From Planctomycetota bacterium (lineage in GTDB: Bacteria > Planctomycetota > Phycisphaerae > WQYP01), in the NCBI GenBank assembly GCA_021809365.1, contig JAKBAC010000002.1, forward strand, positions 14,413 through 78,412: DNA of 64,000 nucleotides, written 5' to 3'. Below the pieces are notes generated by a model. It did no database searches, was not told where the DNA came from, and saw only the letters and a program-made list of their open reading frames with translations. Below, in pieces: positions 12,388-20,587 of this stretch. Within the stretch, counting starts at the first letter, position 1. Each line of letters opens with the position of its first letter. The position numbers and the translations under genes were made by a program.

Positions 12388-12867
12388 AAAAAGGGGGATG
12401 GGGCGTCCCAGCACCACGCCCGGATCTATTGCCCCGCCCCAGCACTCTTGATGTCCATGGTTGAAGAGCAATGACGAATCACCGATAATAATATGATAAT
12501 CCGGCGGGTACCCGGCGTGCGGGGGGTGCGGTGCGATCAGTTGCCGAACCGGGGGTTGCAGTGCTGTCGTAAGGGCTGGTGGTGTCCGATAAAACAGACA
12601 GTGGCTACATTGAACTTCCATAGAGAGGTGGACGTATAATGGGAACCTTGGCATTGGGCTTCAGCAATTCATGGTCAAGAGCCGATAACTATGGGGCGAA
12701 GCGCCGCTGGGCCTGTGATGTGCCAGGTATTGAGAGACAATGAGATATCAGGCAGGAGTCACAAGTGTTCTGCGACAGTGATTATTGCTTTGTGCATGAG
12801 AGATCAGGGTATGGTGGTCGGGGGTTAATATAATGGTTGTTGGTTTCGCGTTTGGAGTGGTGCATCA

Positions 12868-14979
12868 GTGATTCAAGCAACGGGTTCTCAAAGCGGTTCA
12901 ACAGAGCGGATCGGCGAAGTGGGGCTGCCTTTGTCGGAACATGCTCATTCGCACACCGGAGCATCGGACGAATTGGACGGCATCGCCTGCGCATGTGGGC
13001 ATGACCATACGGGGGGGCATGATGGGCATGGTCATACGGCCGGGCACAGTCATTCCGGCGTGAGTTTACAGTTGCAACTTTCGGTGCTGGTGCCGACGAC
13101 TGTGGCTTTATTGATCCTGGCGGGAATTTTCTATCAATTTCCAACGGAAGTTCCCATGGCGCGGGCTATGGGGCTGCTGGCGGCGCTGATTTCCGGCGGG
13201 CCGATATTCTGGCAGGCGGCGAAAGGCTTATCGCGCGGCCAGACGAATGTGAATGAATTGGTGGCTTTGAGCGTCATCGGTGCGATTGCCCTGGGCTGGC
13301 TGATTGAGGCTGGTCTGGTGGCGCTCTTGCTGCAGGTTGGGGCGTTAATTGAACAGGTGGCCACTGAAAGCGCTCGGAATGCCGTGCTGGCATTGCAAAA
13401 TCTGGCACCGGTTCACGCCCGTGTGCGGCGCGGTGAACGCGATGAAATTATCCCCGCGGAAGATTTACGTGAAGGGGATATGCTGATTATTGAACCGGGT
13501 GAACGCATCGCCGGTGATGGCACAGTGGTCACCGGTTCCACGAGCGTGGATGAATCCATGGTGACGGGGGAGTCGATTCCGGTGGATAAGGCGGCGGGTG
13601 GCACCGTGTTGGCCGGTACAATCAATCTTACCGGGTCGGTACAAGCGCAGGTAACGCGGGTGGGCGAACATTCGGCCTTGGGGCAGACGATCGCACTGGT
13701 GCGGCGGGCGCAGCAATATCAGCCCCATATTATTCGTGCGGCGGATCGGTTTTTCTCATTCTATACGCCGTTGGTGCTGGTACTTTCCGTGGTGGCATTT
13801 TGGGTTTCCGGTCAGCCGGGCCGGATGATCACCATGTGGGTGGTGGGGTGCCCGTGCGCGATGTTGCTGGCGTCGCCATTGGCCATTGTGGTGGCTCTGG
13901 CCCGCGCCAGCCGCAGCGGAATTCAGATAAAAGCCGGGCCTTTTGTGGAAGCATCGGTCAATCTGGATACGGTGGTATTTGACAAAACCGGCACGCTGAC
14001 CACCGGCAAGTTTATCGTTCATAGTGTGCGACCATCGGAAGGTGTGGATGAAAATCAACTCCTGGCCCTGGCGGCGGCGGTGGAGAACCGCAGCAGCCAC
14101 CCCCTGGCGAAGACCATTTGCTCCTACGTTCGGGATCGGGGTGTGCGCTATCATGAGGCTTCGAACGTGAAAATTCTCGAAGGTCTTGGGGTGGAGGCGG
14201 CGGTGGACGGGCAGGTTGTCCGGGCTGGTTCCATCAAGATATTGCCGGCGGACATGGCCGCCGGCGCGGGTAATGTTGAGGCGGCGGAATCTGAACTGCC
14301 GCTGGTGCCGGTATATGTGATGAATGAAGGCCGACTGATGGGAGCGATCTGTCTGACGGATGAAATTCGACCCGAAGCGCGGCGCGCAATCAAGCATTTG
14401 AGAAATTTGGGAGTGAAGCGCATCGTGATGATGACCGGTGATCGGCGGAAAACCGCACAAATGGTAGGCCGTGCGGTGGGGTGTGATGACATCTACGCGG
14501 AGCTTTTGCCGGCCCAGAAAGAAGAGTTGATTCGTCAGTTGCAGCGTGGTGATCATGGGGTGGCGATGGTGGGGGAGGGAATCAATGATGCGCCATCACT
14601 GGCGGCGGCGACGGTGGGTATCGCGCTGGGATTGCGCGGGACCGATGCGGCCATTGAGGCTGCGGATGCCATATTGTTGAAGGATGATCTGACGCGGATA
14701 CCATTGCTTATTTATCTGGCGCGGCAGACGCGCATCGCGATTTTTCAGAACATCGGATATGCTTTATTTTTTGCGGTGTTTGCCTTGATCGCCGCGGCCT
14801 TCGGGCTGTTCGGCCCGGTGGTGGCGGCAATGATTCATGTGCTGGCGGTGGTGGTCATCGCGGTGAATTCGGTGCGGCTCGCCGGTGATGTGGGAGTGAA
14901 TCGCAAGCCACTGCCGACGAGCATCAAGAAAAAGGCGATGCCGGAGGAAATTCCCGCGCCCGGGTTATCACCGGCATGA
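12868..14979 (+). CDS. P1B-type heavy-metal translocating ATPase
   Basis: A 703-residue cation pump. The N-terminus is a His/Gly-rich tail (many HxH pairs between residues 25 and 65) instead of a CxxC ferredoxin-like metal-binding domain. Then come membrane helices, the TGES actuator loop (MVTGES), the transmembrane CPC motif (residues 328-330), the phosphorylation site DKTGT (Asp372), SSHPLA of the nucleotide-binding domain, and the hinge motif. The hinge reads GEGINDAP with Glu570 where nearly all P-type ATPases have Asp. CPC plus a His-rich tail suggests Zn/Cd/Pb or Cu export, but the last helix lacks the usual charged residue of the Zn subgroup. The start is GTG with GGAG 9 nt upstream. 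Confidence 0.93.
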   Translation: MIQATGSQSGSTERIGEVGLPLSEHAHSHTGASDELDGIACACGHDHTGGHDGHGHTAGHSHSGVSLQLQLSVLVPTTVALLILAGIFYQFPTEVPMARAMGLLAALISGGPIFWQAAKGLSRGQTNVNELVALSVIGAIALGWLIEAGLVALLLQVGALIEQVATESARNAVLALQNLAPVHARVRRGERDEIIPAEDLREGDMLIIEPGERIAGDGTVVTGSTSVDESMVTGESIPVDKAAGGTVLAGTINLTGSVQAQVTRVGEHSALGQTIALVRRAQQYQPHIIRAADRFFSFYTPLVLVLSVVAFWVSGQPGRMITMWVVGCPCAMLLASPLAIVVALARASRSGIQIKAGPFVEASVNLDTVVFDKTGTLTTGKFIVHSVRPSEGVDENQLLALAAAVENRSSHPLAKTICSYVRDRGVRYHEASNVKILEGLGVEAAVDGQVVRAGSIKILPADMAAGAGNVEAAESELPLVPVYVMNEGRLMGAICLTDEIRPEARRAIKHLRNLGVKRIVMMTGDRRKTAQMVGRAVGCDDIYAELLPAQKEELIRQLQRGDHGVAMVGEGINDAPSLAAATVGIALGLRGTDAAIEAADAILLKDDLTRIPLLIYLARQTRIAIFQNIGYALFFAVFALIAAAFGLFGPVVAAMIHVLAVVVIAVNSVRLAGDVGVNRKPLPTSIKKKAMPEEIPAPGLSPA

Positions 14980-15085
14980 GTGTGCGATGTTGACCATTAA
15001 AGGATTGTTCACTGAACAGTTATTCGGTTGATGCGGAAGTGTCGCTTACCGAAAAAGTACAAGCGGCTTGTAAGGAATATCACGC

Positions 15086-17161
15086 GTGAAGCGATCCATC
15101 ACGATAGCATTTTGGGTATTAATGGGGCTGCTGGCCATCACAGCGGCTCTGGCGATTGCCGCCATGAAATATGGTACCGTGGTATTTTGGGCGGCGCTGT
15201 TTGCGGCGCTTGGACAGACCATATTGGCCGCACTGGCGTGGTGGGGACTGCGGTTGGCCCGTCAGCAGGCGGCGCTGGTGGATGAGGCGGAGGCGGAATC
15301 CAATGTGAAGTTTACTCCGCTGGCTCCGCTAGGCTCATTCCACATGAGTTATTCCGATGAAACCGGCACCTCCGCGGCGACGGCGGCTCCTGTTCCGGTG
15401 GAGCCGGAGGATATCACGACGCTTGACACGGGTTTTCAACGGATAATCGTGGGGCTTACATCGCTGGGATTTCTGGTGCTGGCTGGGATCATCGGCTTGC
15501 TTGTCTACCGGGATTTTGCGGCAATTTCGCCCGGCCATCCGATTGTGGTTTCGCCGGTGGCGATTGATCCCGGAGCCGTGGTGGCGGCTGGTACGGCGTT
15601 ATTGATTTATATTTTATTGATGCCATTTTCGCGCCCGCGACCGGAAACCGAGGGATTGGTGGATGCTTCCAACAGCATCGTGATACTTGGAATTCCCGGT
15701 GCCGTGGTGCTGCTGGCCGCGGTGATCGCGGCATGGGCGAAGGTGGCGTACGCCAGTCAGGCGGCGGCCATTTTTATCGCCGCCGTGCTGGTATTGCAGG
15801 CCTTTGAATTGGGCCTGAATTCCATACGCAGTCATGGCGGCATCGTGGAACTGGATCAGGCCGGCGTGGATCTGCAGCAATTGCCGCTGGTGCCCATGTT
15901 GTCCAGCGGCTGGATTGTGGGCTTCCGGGTACTGCTTGTGGAAAGTATCGGGATGTCACGCCAGGGCACCACGCCGCTGGCCATTTTTTCCAGACTGATT
16001 CCAAGGGTGGTAATTGCGGGGTTCGTATTTTTGATCTTGTTAAGCACGCTGCACGTCGTACCGACTGGAGAAGTAGGCATACGTGAACATCTGGGCGTTA
16101 CGACCAAAGCCGATCTTGCCCATCCATTGAATCCGGGACTGCATATCCTGTGGCCTTGGCCGATTGACAAGCTGCAATATGAACCGACGGACAAAGTAAA
16201 TCTGGTGCTCGTCGGCTCGGAAGAGCGGGATAAAAACGTTCTTGGCAACAATGCTTTCTCATTTTGGAGCCAGCATGTTTCCATTCCGGATCAGGAGTTT
16301 TTAACCGGCGATGTCAATCCGGATGGCAGCCCGGCGTCACAATTGCTGGATGGCTTTGTGGCGGCGTGGTGGCGGGTAAAAAATCCGGGCGAATTTTTTG
16401 ATCATATATCTACCAGCAAGATCATTGAAGTCGGCGGCCTGACAGGCGCGGGCTCCACATTGCATCTGCGACGGATGGATGCGGCGCTGGTGCACCAGGT
16501 TCTTTTGTACGCCATCACCCGGGTTTTCGCTCAAAATACCCTCAAGGGGATTATGGAATCGGAAGTTGGGCCGGTATCGCAAACCATCAAGCGGGATATG
16601 CAGAATGTCCTGAATCAGATGAAGTCGGGTATTGTGATATTGAGCGTGGAAATTAAGGACATCCACCCGCCCAAGGGGCAGACGCAAAATACGGCGCAAG
16701 GCCGGATATTAGGCCCGGCGGAAGCATTTGAGAATGTTGTTGCTTCGCGGGAAATTCAGCAACAACTCGTTGATGCGGCCGATACGGAAGCGTATGCGGA
16801 TAAGGCCCGGGCGCAGGGCTATGCCGAGGGGAAATTGCTGGCGGCGAATGGTTATGCTACCAAAGTGGTGAACATTGAAGAAGGACGCTCCAAAGCGTTG
16901 ACGGTGCAATCCGAAGCATTCTCCAAGGCGGAACCCGCGGCCATGTCCTGGGCTTTTTATCAGGCTTTGAACACGATGTTTGGCAAGGTTAACAAAGTTA
17001 TTCTCGGTCCGAATGTTACGCCGCCGGAAATATGGCAGATTGGGCATCGGGAGAGTAGCTCAATGATGGTGCCGCCGCCATCGGGGCCGCCGGGTGGTAT
17101 TGGAACATCCAACGGGGCGGGGGGAGAAAATACGCCCGGAAGTGCCAGCGGGGCACCATAG
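15086..17161 (+). CDS. Polytopic membrane protein with C-terminal SPFH/band 7 (HflK-like) domain
   Basis: A 691-residue protein. Residues 1-325 contain about seven predicted membrane helices (7-27, 32-55, 121-141, 164-181, 197-217, 225-243, 308-326). The rest is an SPFH domain beginning at VVPTGEVGIREHLGVTT and containing GLHILWPWPIDKL, then a charged helical tail (REIQQQLVDAADTEAYADKARAQGYAEGKLLAANGYA) and a Gly/Pro-rich end. Standard HflK has one N-terminal helix, so the multi-helix front is unusual. The GTG start at 15086 has AAGGA 8 nt upstream. First of three consecutive SPFH genes, about 105 bp after the metal ATPase. It probably forms hetero-oligomeric cages with the next two; its role is unknown. 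Confidence 0.85.
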   Translation: MKRSITIAFWVLMGLLAITAALAIAAMKYGTVVFWAALFAALGQTILAALAWWGLRLARQQAALVDEAEAESNVKFTPLAPLGSFHMSYSDETGTSAATAAPVPVEPEDITTLDTGFQRIIVGLTSLGFLVLAGIIGLLVYRDFAAISPGHPIVVSPVAIDPGAVVAAGTALLIYILLMPFSRPRPETEGLVDASNSIVILGIPGAVVLLAAVIAAWAKVAYASQAAAIFIAAVLVLQAFELGLNSIRSHGGIVELDQAGVDLQQLPLVPMLSSGWIVGFRVLLVESIGMSRQGTTPLAIFSRLIPRVVIAGFVFLILLSTLHVVPTGEVGIREHLGVTTKADLAHPLNPGLHILWPWPIDKLQYEPTDKVNLVLVGSEERDKNVLGNNAFSFWSQHVSIPDQEFLTGDVNPDGSPASQLLDGFVAAWWRVKNPGEFFDHISTSKIIEVGGLTGAGSTLHLRRMDAALVHQVLLYAITRVFAQNTLKGIMESEVGPVSQTIKRDMQNVLNQMKSGIVILSVEIKDIHPPKGQTQNTAQGRILGPAEAFENVVASREIQQQLVDAADTEAYADKARAQGYAEGKLLAANGYATKVVNIEEGRSKALTVQSEAFSKAEPAAMSWAFYQALNTMFGKVNKVILGPNVTPPEIWQIGHRESSSMMVPPPSGPPGGIGTSNGAGGENTPGSASGAP

Positions 17162-17234
17162 CGGATCGGGTCAGTGAAGCATACACCTGGGTGAACAGGG
17201 AATGTGAATAACGGAAACTCCTAAAGGAAGTATC

Positions 17235-18182
17235 ATGCGTAAGTTGGCAATTGGAACTATCGTCGCGGTTGTACTGGTTGTGCTGTTTTGTGAACTGTGC
17301 ACCGTCGTGGCCAAACCGTATCAGAAGATACTGCTGGATCGCTTCGGCAAAATTATTTCAAATCCGACACGGATTTGCTACAATTGGTTTTTATGCTATC
17401 CGACGGATCGTGTCATTCGGCTGGACATGCGGTTGCATCTGTATCAAAGCGATAACCGGGAAGTCAGTACCAGCGCCGGCGAGCCGATCAGTATTCGCAC
17501 GTTTGCGCTTTGGAAAATAATCAATCCGGTACTCTATGTAGACAGCTTGCCGGGGGGAACGCCCGCGGTACAGCGGTATTTGGATAATAAAATTCAAAGT
17601 GCCGTTCTCAAGCGGATCGGACACTATACGCTCGATGAAATGTTCAACGTTGATGTCAAAAAGTTGAAAATGCAGCAGGCGGAAGAAGACATTCAGAAAA
17701 AAGTAAATTTGGGCATGCAATCATTGGGAATTGGTGTGGTGAAGGTCGGCTTCGCCCGTATGACGTTTCCGCCGGACGTCGCGGCCCGGGTATATCAACG
17801 CATGACGGCGGAACGCAATAAAATCGCCAGTAAATACATTAATCAGGGCGAGAGGCAGGCACAAATCACCATCGCGCAAGGCCGCGAGGAAGCGACGGAA
17901 ATTCGCAGTAAGGCCAGCAAGCAGGCGGCGATTATCCGTGGGCAGGCGGATGCCAGCGCGTACGCAATTTTGAATTCAGTACAGGAAACGCCGCAGGCGC
18001 GGCAGTTTTATCGCTTTTGGAAATCACTGCAGTTGTTCCAGAATTCCATGGGCAACAGCACGTATTGGGTGCTTACGCCGGAGAATCCGGTTACGGAGCC
18101 ATTATTTACGCAGTTAAAGCTGGTGGAAGGCTCCGGGGCAAAAAAAACGCCGATCAAGGCTGATCCGTCGGCGGTGAAGTGA
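17235..18182 (+). CDS. HflC-like SPFH domain membrane protein
   Basis: A 315-residue protein with one N-terminal membrane helix (residues 4-26), an SPFH domain, and the HflC hallmark MTAERNKIASKYINQGERQAQ-type helix followed by ATEIRSKASKQAAIIRGQADASAYAI. In Escherichia coli HflC pairs with HflK around FtsH; no ftsH gene is in this window. AAAGGAAG precedes ATG 17235. It sits between two HflK-like genes on the same strand, with gaps of about 70 and 60 bp, so co-transcription is likely. Confidence 0.88.
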   Translation: MRKLAIGTIVAVVLVVLFCELCTVVAKPYQKILLDRFGKIISNPTRICYNWFLCYPTDRVIRLDMRLHLYQSDNREVSTSAGEPISIRTFALWKIINPVLYVDSLPGGTPAVQRYLDNKIQSAVLKRIGHYTLDEMFNVDVKKLKMQQAEEDIQKKVNLGMQSLGIGVVKVGFARMTFPPDVAARVYQRMTAERNKIASKYINQGERQAQITIAQGREEATEIRSKASKQAAIIRGQADASAYAILNSVQETPQARQFYRFWKSLQLFQNSMGNSTYWVLTPENPVTEPLFTQLKLVEGSGAKKTPIKADPSAVK

Positions 18183-18240
18183 CGCCGCGGTGCTGACGGT
18201 GGGCAATGTTGGAATCAAGCAGGTTCGCAGGAAAAATCCG

Positions 18241-19398
18241 ATGACTCAGGTTGATATTAATCAAGAATCTCATACGCATGACGATCATCATGAACATCCT
18301 CATGATAATCAGTTGCCTGTTCTGCCTTCGGAAGCGCCTGCCAGCCGATGGCTGTCGCCGCAATTTGTTTTGCTCTATTTCGCCGGCGGTTTGATTCTGG
18401 TATGGATTCTCAGTGGATTTTATCAGGTGGGAGTCGGGGAAGTGGCGGTGGTGGAGCGGCTGGGGCAATATGAAATGCTGCCCGGCGGGAAACACGCCCT
18501 GCTGATGGAAGCGGGTCTCCATTATCACATTCCATGGCCCATTGATACCGTTCATATTGTGCCGCTGGAGCGCGAACATCTGCTGGAGGTTAATAATTTT
18601 AATTCCTCCCCGGCTGCGTACGCTGATCTGGAAAAGGCTTATTTGCGACAGGGTTACAGCAAGCGCGTTCTCGATGCGATCTTTAATCCGTACCTGATTA
18701 CCGGTGATAAAAATATTCTTCACGCCCGCGTGGCGGTGCAATATCAGATATCCCACCCATTGCAATACATTCTTGCCGTATATCAACCGCCCGGTGGATT
18801 GCCCAATCAGGCGTGGAATAAAGTCATGAGCCTGCTGACGGATCGTGAGCTGATTCATAAACTTGCTTATGCCACAGTGGATGAGGCGCTGTACAGCGGC
18901 AAGACGGAAGTGGAACAGGAATTGTATGATCCGGTGAAACCTCAGGCGGGCCTGCAGCGCCTGGTCAGTAAGCTCAAACTGGGCGCGCAGGTGGCAAGAG
19001 TGGAATTGAAATACATCCACTGGCCCAGTGCGGTAAACGAGGCCTTTTCGGCTGTTCTCAATGCCCGGCAGCAGAAGAATCAGGATCATCAGGATGCCAA
19101 GAAGCATTACAATCAATTGGTGATCCTGGCCAATGCTCAAGCCCAGACCATATTGAATCAGGCCCAGGCGAAGGCCGCCAGTACCATTGATGAAGCGCAG
19201 GGTGAAGCCAATGCGTTCAGTCAGATTTTTGCGCAATATCAGCGGAATCCGCGTGTTATTACCCTTAAGCTCTTAAACGATACTTTAAGCAACGTGATGA
19301 ACAATGTGGGGCGGGTATTCTTTGTGCAGCCACATCAACAGATTATTCTGTCTATGCCACCGCCGCCCAGAAAGGTGAATGCTCCGTCCGCGCAATAA
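18241..19398 (+). CDS. HflK-like SPFH domain membrane protein with His-rich N-terminus
   Basis: A 385-residue protein. A short His/Asp-rich cytoplasmic start (HTHDDHHEHPHDN) precedes one membrane helix (FVLLYFAGGLILVWILSGFY), then an SPFH domain (VGVGEVAVVERLGQYEM, GLHYHIPWPIDTVHIV) and a helical stalk rich in Ala/Gln (LANAQAQTILNQAQAKAAST). PWPID is typical of HflK. ATG 18241 is chosen over the upstream GTG 18190 because AGGA lies 8-9 nt before it. It follows the HflC-like gene by 58 bp. The His-rich patch could bind metal; this is inference. Confidence 0.87.
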   Translation: MTQVDINQESHTHDDHHEHPHDNQLPVLPSEAPASRWLSPQFVLLYFAGGLILVWILSGFYQVGVGEVAVVERLGQYEMLPGGKHALLMEAGLHYHIPWPIDTVHIVPLEREHLLEVNNFNSSPAAYADLEKAYLRQGYSKRVLDAIFNPYLITGDKNILHARVAVQYQISHPLQYILAVYQPPGGLPNQAWNKVMSLLTDRELIHKLAYATVDEALYSGKTEVEQELYDPVKPQAGLQRLVSKLKLGAQVARVELKYIHWPSAVNEAFSAVLNARQQKNQDHQDAKKHYNQLVILANAQAQTILNQAQAKAASTIDEAQGEANAFSQIFAQYQRNPRVITLKLLNDTLSNVMNNVGRVFFVQPHQQIILSMPPPPRKVNAPSAQ

Positions 19399-19714
19399 GT
19401 ATCGTGATAAGAGGTGTGGCAATTTTTCTGTATTGGGGTAGCATTTGAGCCTTCCGCGAGCGGTGTCGGCACATGCGGCGGTTGCCGCCGAGCGGGTGAA
19501 TTTTGAGCAGGAGATCAGGAGAGCAAATGGGGATGGAATTGGAGAGTTGCTGACGGTAGCCGGACAACGCCACTTGCGGTCGCCTGTACGCTTGCGCAAG
19601 GTACTTTTGACCGTCGGCTAAAAGGAGATGCGGCGGTGCCGGTACCACGGTACGAATTTATGGCCACGCCCACGGTGAGTTTTGTCCTGTGTGCGGTTGA
19701 AACTGGAGTTATGG
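19399..19714 (+). other. Intergenic stretch inside the SPFH/ABC cluster
   Basis: About 316 bp between the HflK-like gene and the ABC ATPase. It contains an imperfect inverted repeat (GCTGACGGT ... ACCGTCGGC) ending just before an AAAAGGAG sequence near 19620. That strong ribosome-binding-like site is followed by GTG 19636, but the frame from it runs into the ABC ATPase gene out of frame, so it is not called as a gene. The stretch could hold an internal promoter or a structured leader. Confidence 0.3.
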
Positions 19715-20587
19715 ATGGTTGTGGACAATCAAGCGATTCAAACACGGCAACTCTCGAAAGTTTATCCCGGCTTTTTCAAAAGTCAGCAGGTGCCGGCGTT
19801 AACGGAGTTGAATCTGCGTGTGAATCAGGGGCAGATTTTCGGCCTTTTAGGCCCCAATGGAAGTGGAAAGACCACTACCATCAAACTTCTGCTGGGTCTG
19901 ATCAACCCGACATCGGGTGATGCGCTGGTGATGGGCCAGCCCGCCGGAGATCAGGAAACGCGCCGCCGCATCGGTTATCTCCCGGAAGAAAGCTATCTCT
20001 ATCGGTTCCTCAATGCCCGTCAAACGCTGGATTTTTACGCGCGGTTGTTCAACATGAATCGTGCGCAGCGGCGGCGGGCGGTGGATTATTACCTGGACTT
20101 TGTGGGGCTGGATCCCAGCGTGCGGGGCCGACGGATCGGCACATATTCCAAGGGGCAGACGCGTCGCGTGGCCTTGGCGCAGGCCTTGCTGAATAATCCC
20201 GATCTGATCATCATGGATGAGCCGACATCTGGACTGGATCCGGTGGGGATGCTGGAAATAAAAAATATGATTCTGCGGCTGCGGGATGCGGGAAAGACAG
20301 TTCTGCTGTCCAGCCATCAATTGGCGGATGTGGAGGATGTGTGTGATCGGCTGGTCATCTTATATCGTGGTCGCATTGAGTTGGAAGGCGCGTTAAGCGA
20401 CTTGCTGGAAAAGAAGGATGTATTCCAATTGTCAGCGCGGAATGTGTCCGACGCGCTTCAGGCGAAGCTGGCGGAAATGGCGGCACAGGAAGGGGCGACG
20501 GAAATCCATACCGGGCGGGCGCGCGTTCGGTTGGAGGATTTGTTCAAAGAACTTGTGGCTCGCAAGCGCAGCGGAGAGATGCGGTAA
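19715..20587 (+). CDS. ABC transporter ATP-binding protein (ABC-2 type)
   Basis: A 290-residue ATPase. Walker A GPNGSGKT is at residues 46-53, the signature reads YSKGQ (144-148, the form common in ABC-2 exporters rather than LSGGQ), Walker B is LIIMDEP (164-170), and the switch His lies in LLSSHQ. A C-terminal ~60-residue extension (SARNVSDALQAKLAEM) is typical of CcmA/YhaQ-like subunits. ATG 19715 with GGAG 6 nt upstream is preferred over the longer frame. The permease gene begins directly after its stop. Confidence 0.92.
   Translation: MVVDNQAIQTRQLSKVYPGFFKSQQVPALTELNLRVNQGQIFGLLGPNGSGKTTTIKLLLGLINPTSGDALVMGQPAGDQETRRRIGYLPEESYLYRFLNARQTLDFYARLFNMNRAQRRRAVDYYLDFVGLDPSVRGRRIGTYSKGQTRRVALAQALLNNPDLIIMDEPTSGLDPVGMLEIKNMILRLRDAGKTVLLSSHQLADVEDVCDRLVILYRGRIELEGALSDLLEKKDVFQLSARNVSDALQAKLAEMAAQEGATEIHTGRARVRLEDLFKELVARKRSGEMR

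Larger units (their letters stand above)
11925..12867. other. Long divergent intergenic region carrying repeats
   Basis: About 940 bp between the Rrf2 gene (-) and the metal ATPase (+). It contains a ~170-bp hairpin element (12134-12303) and a copy of a short GC-rich hairpin repeat (12365-12387). Open frames here run through the repeats and lack ribosome binding sites, so no gene is called. The region 12400-12860 shows nothing I can assign. Confidence 0.6.

Noticed and set aside
11882..12654. Several open frames between the Rrf2 gene and the metal ATPase
   Set aside because: They run through repeat elements, lack ribosome binding sites and have no recognisable protein features.
18154..19236. 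360-residue minus-strand frame over the HflK-like gene
   Set aside because: Antisense shadow; the plus-strand product has clear SPFH features.
19636..19920. 94-residue frame from GTG 19636 with an excellent AAAAGGAG site upstream
   Set aside because: More than half of it overlaps the ABC ATPase gene in another frame, including the Walker A codons, and the peptide has no family features.
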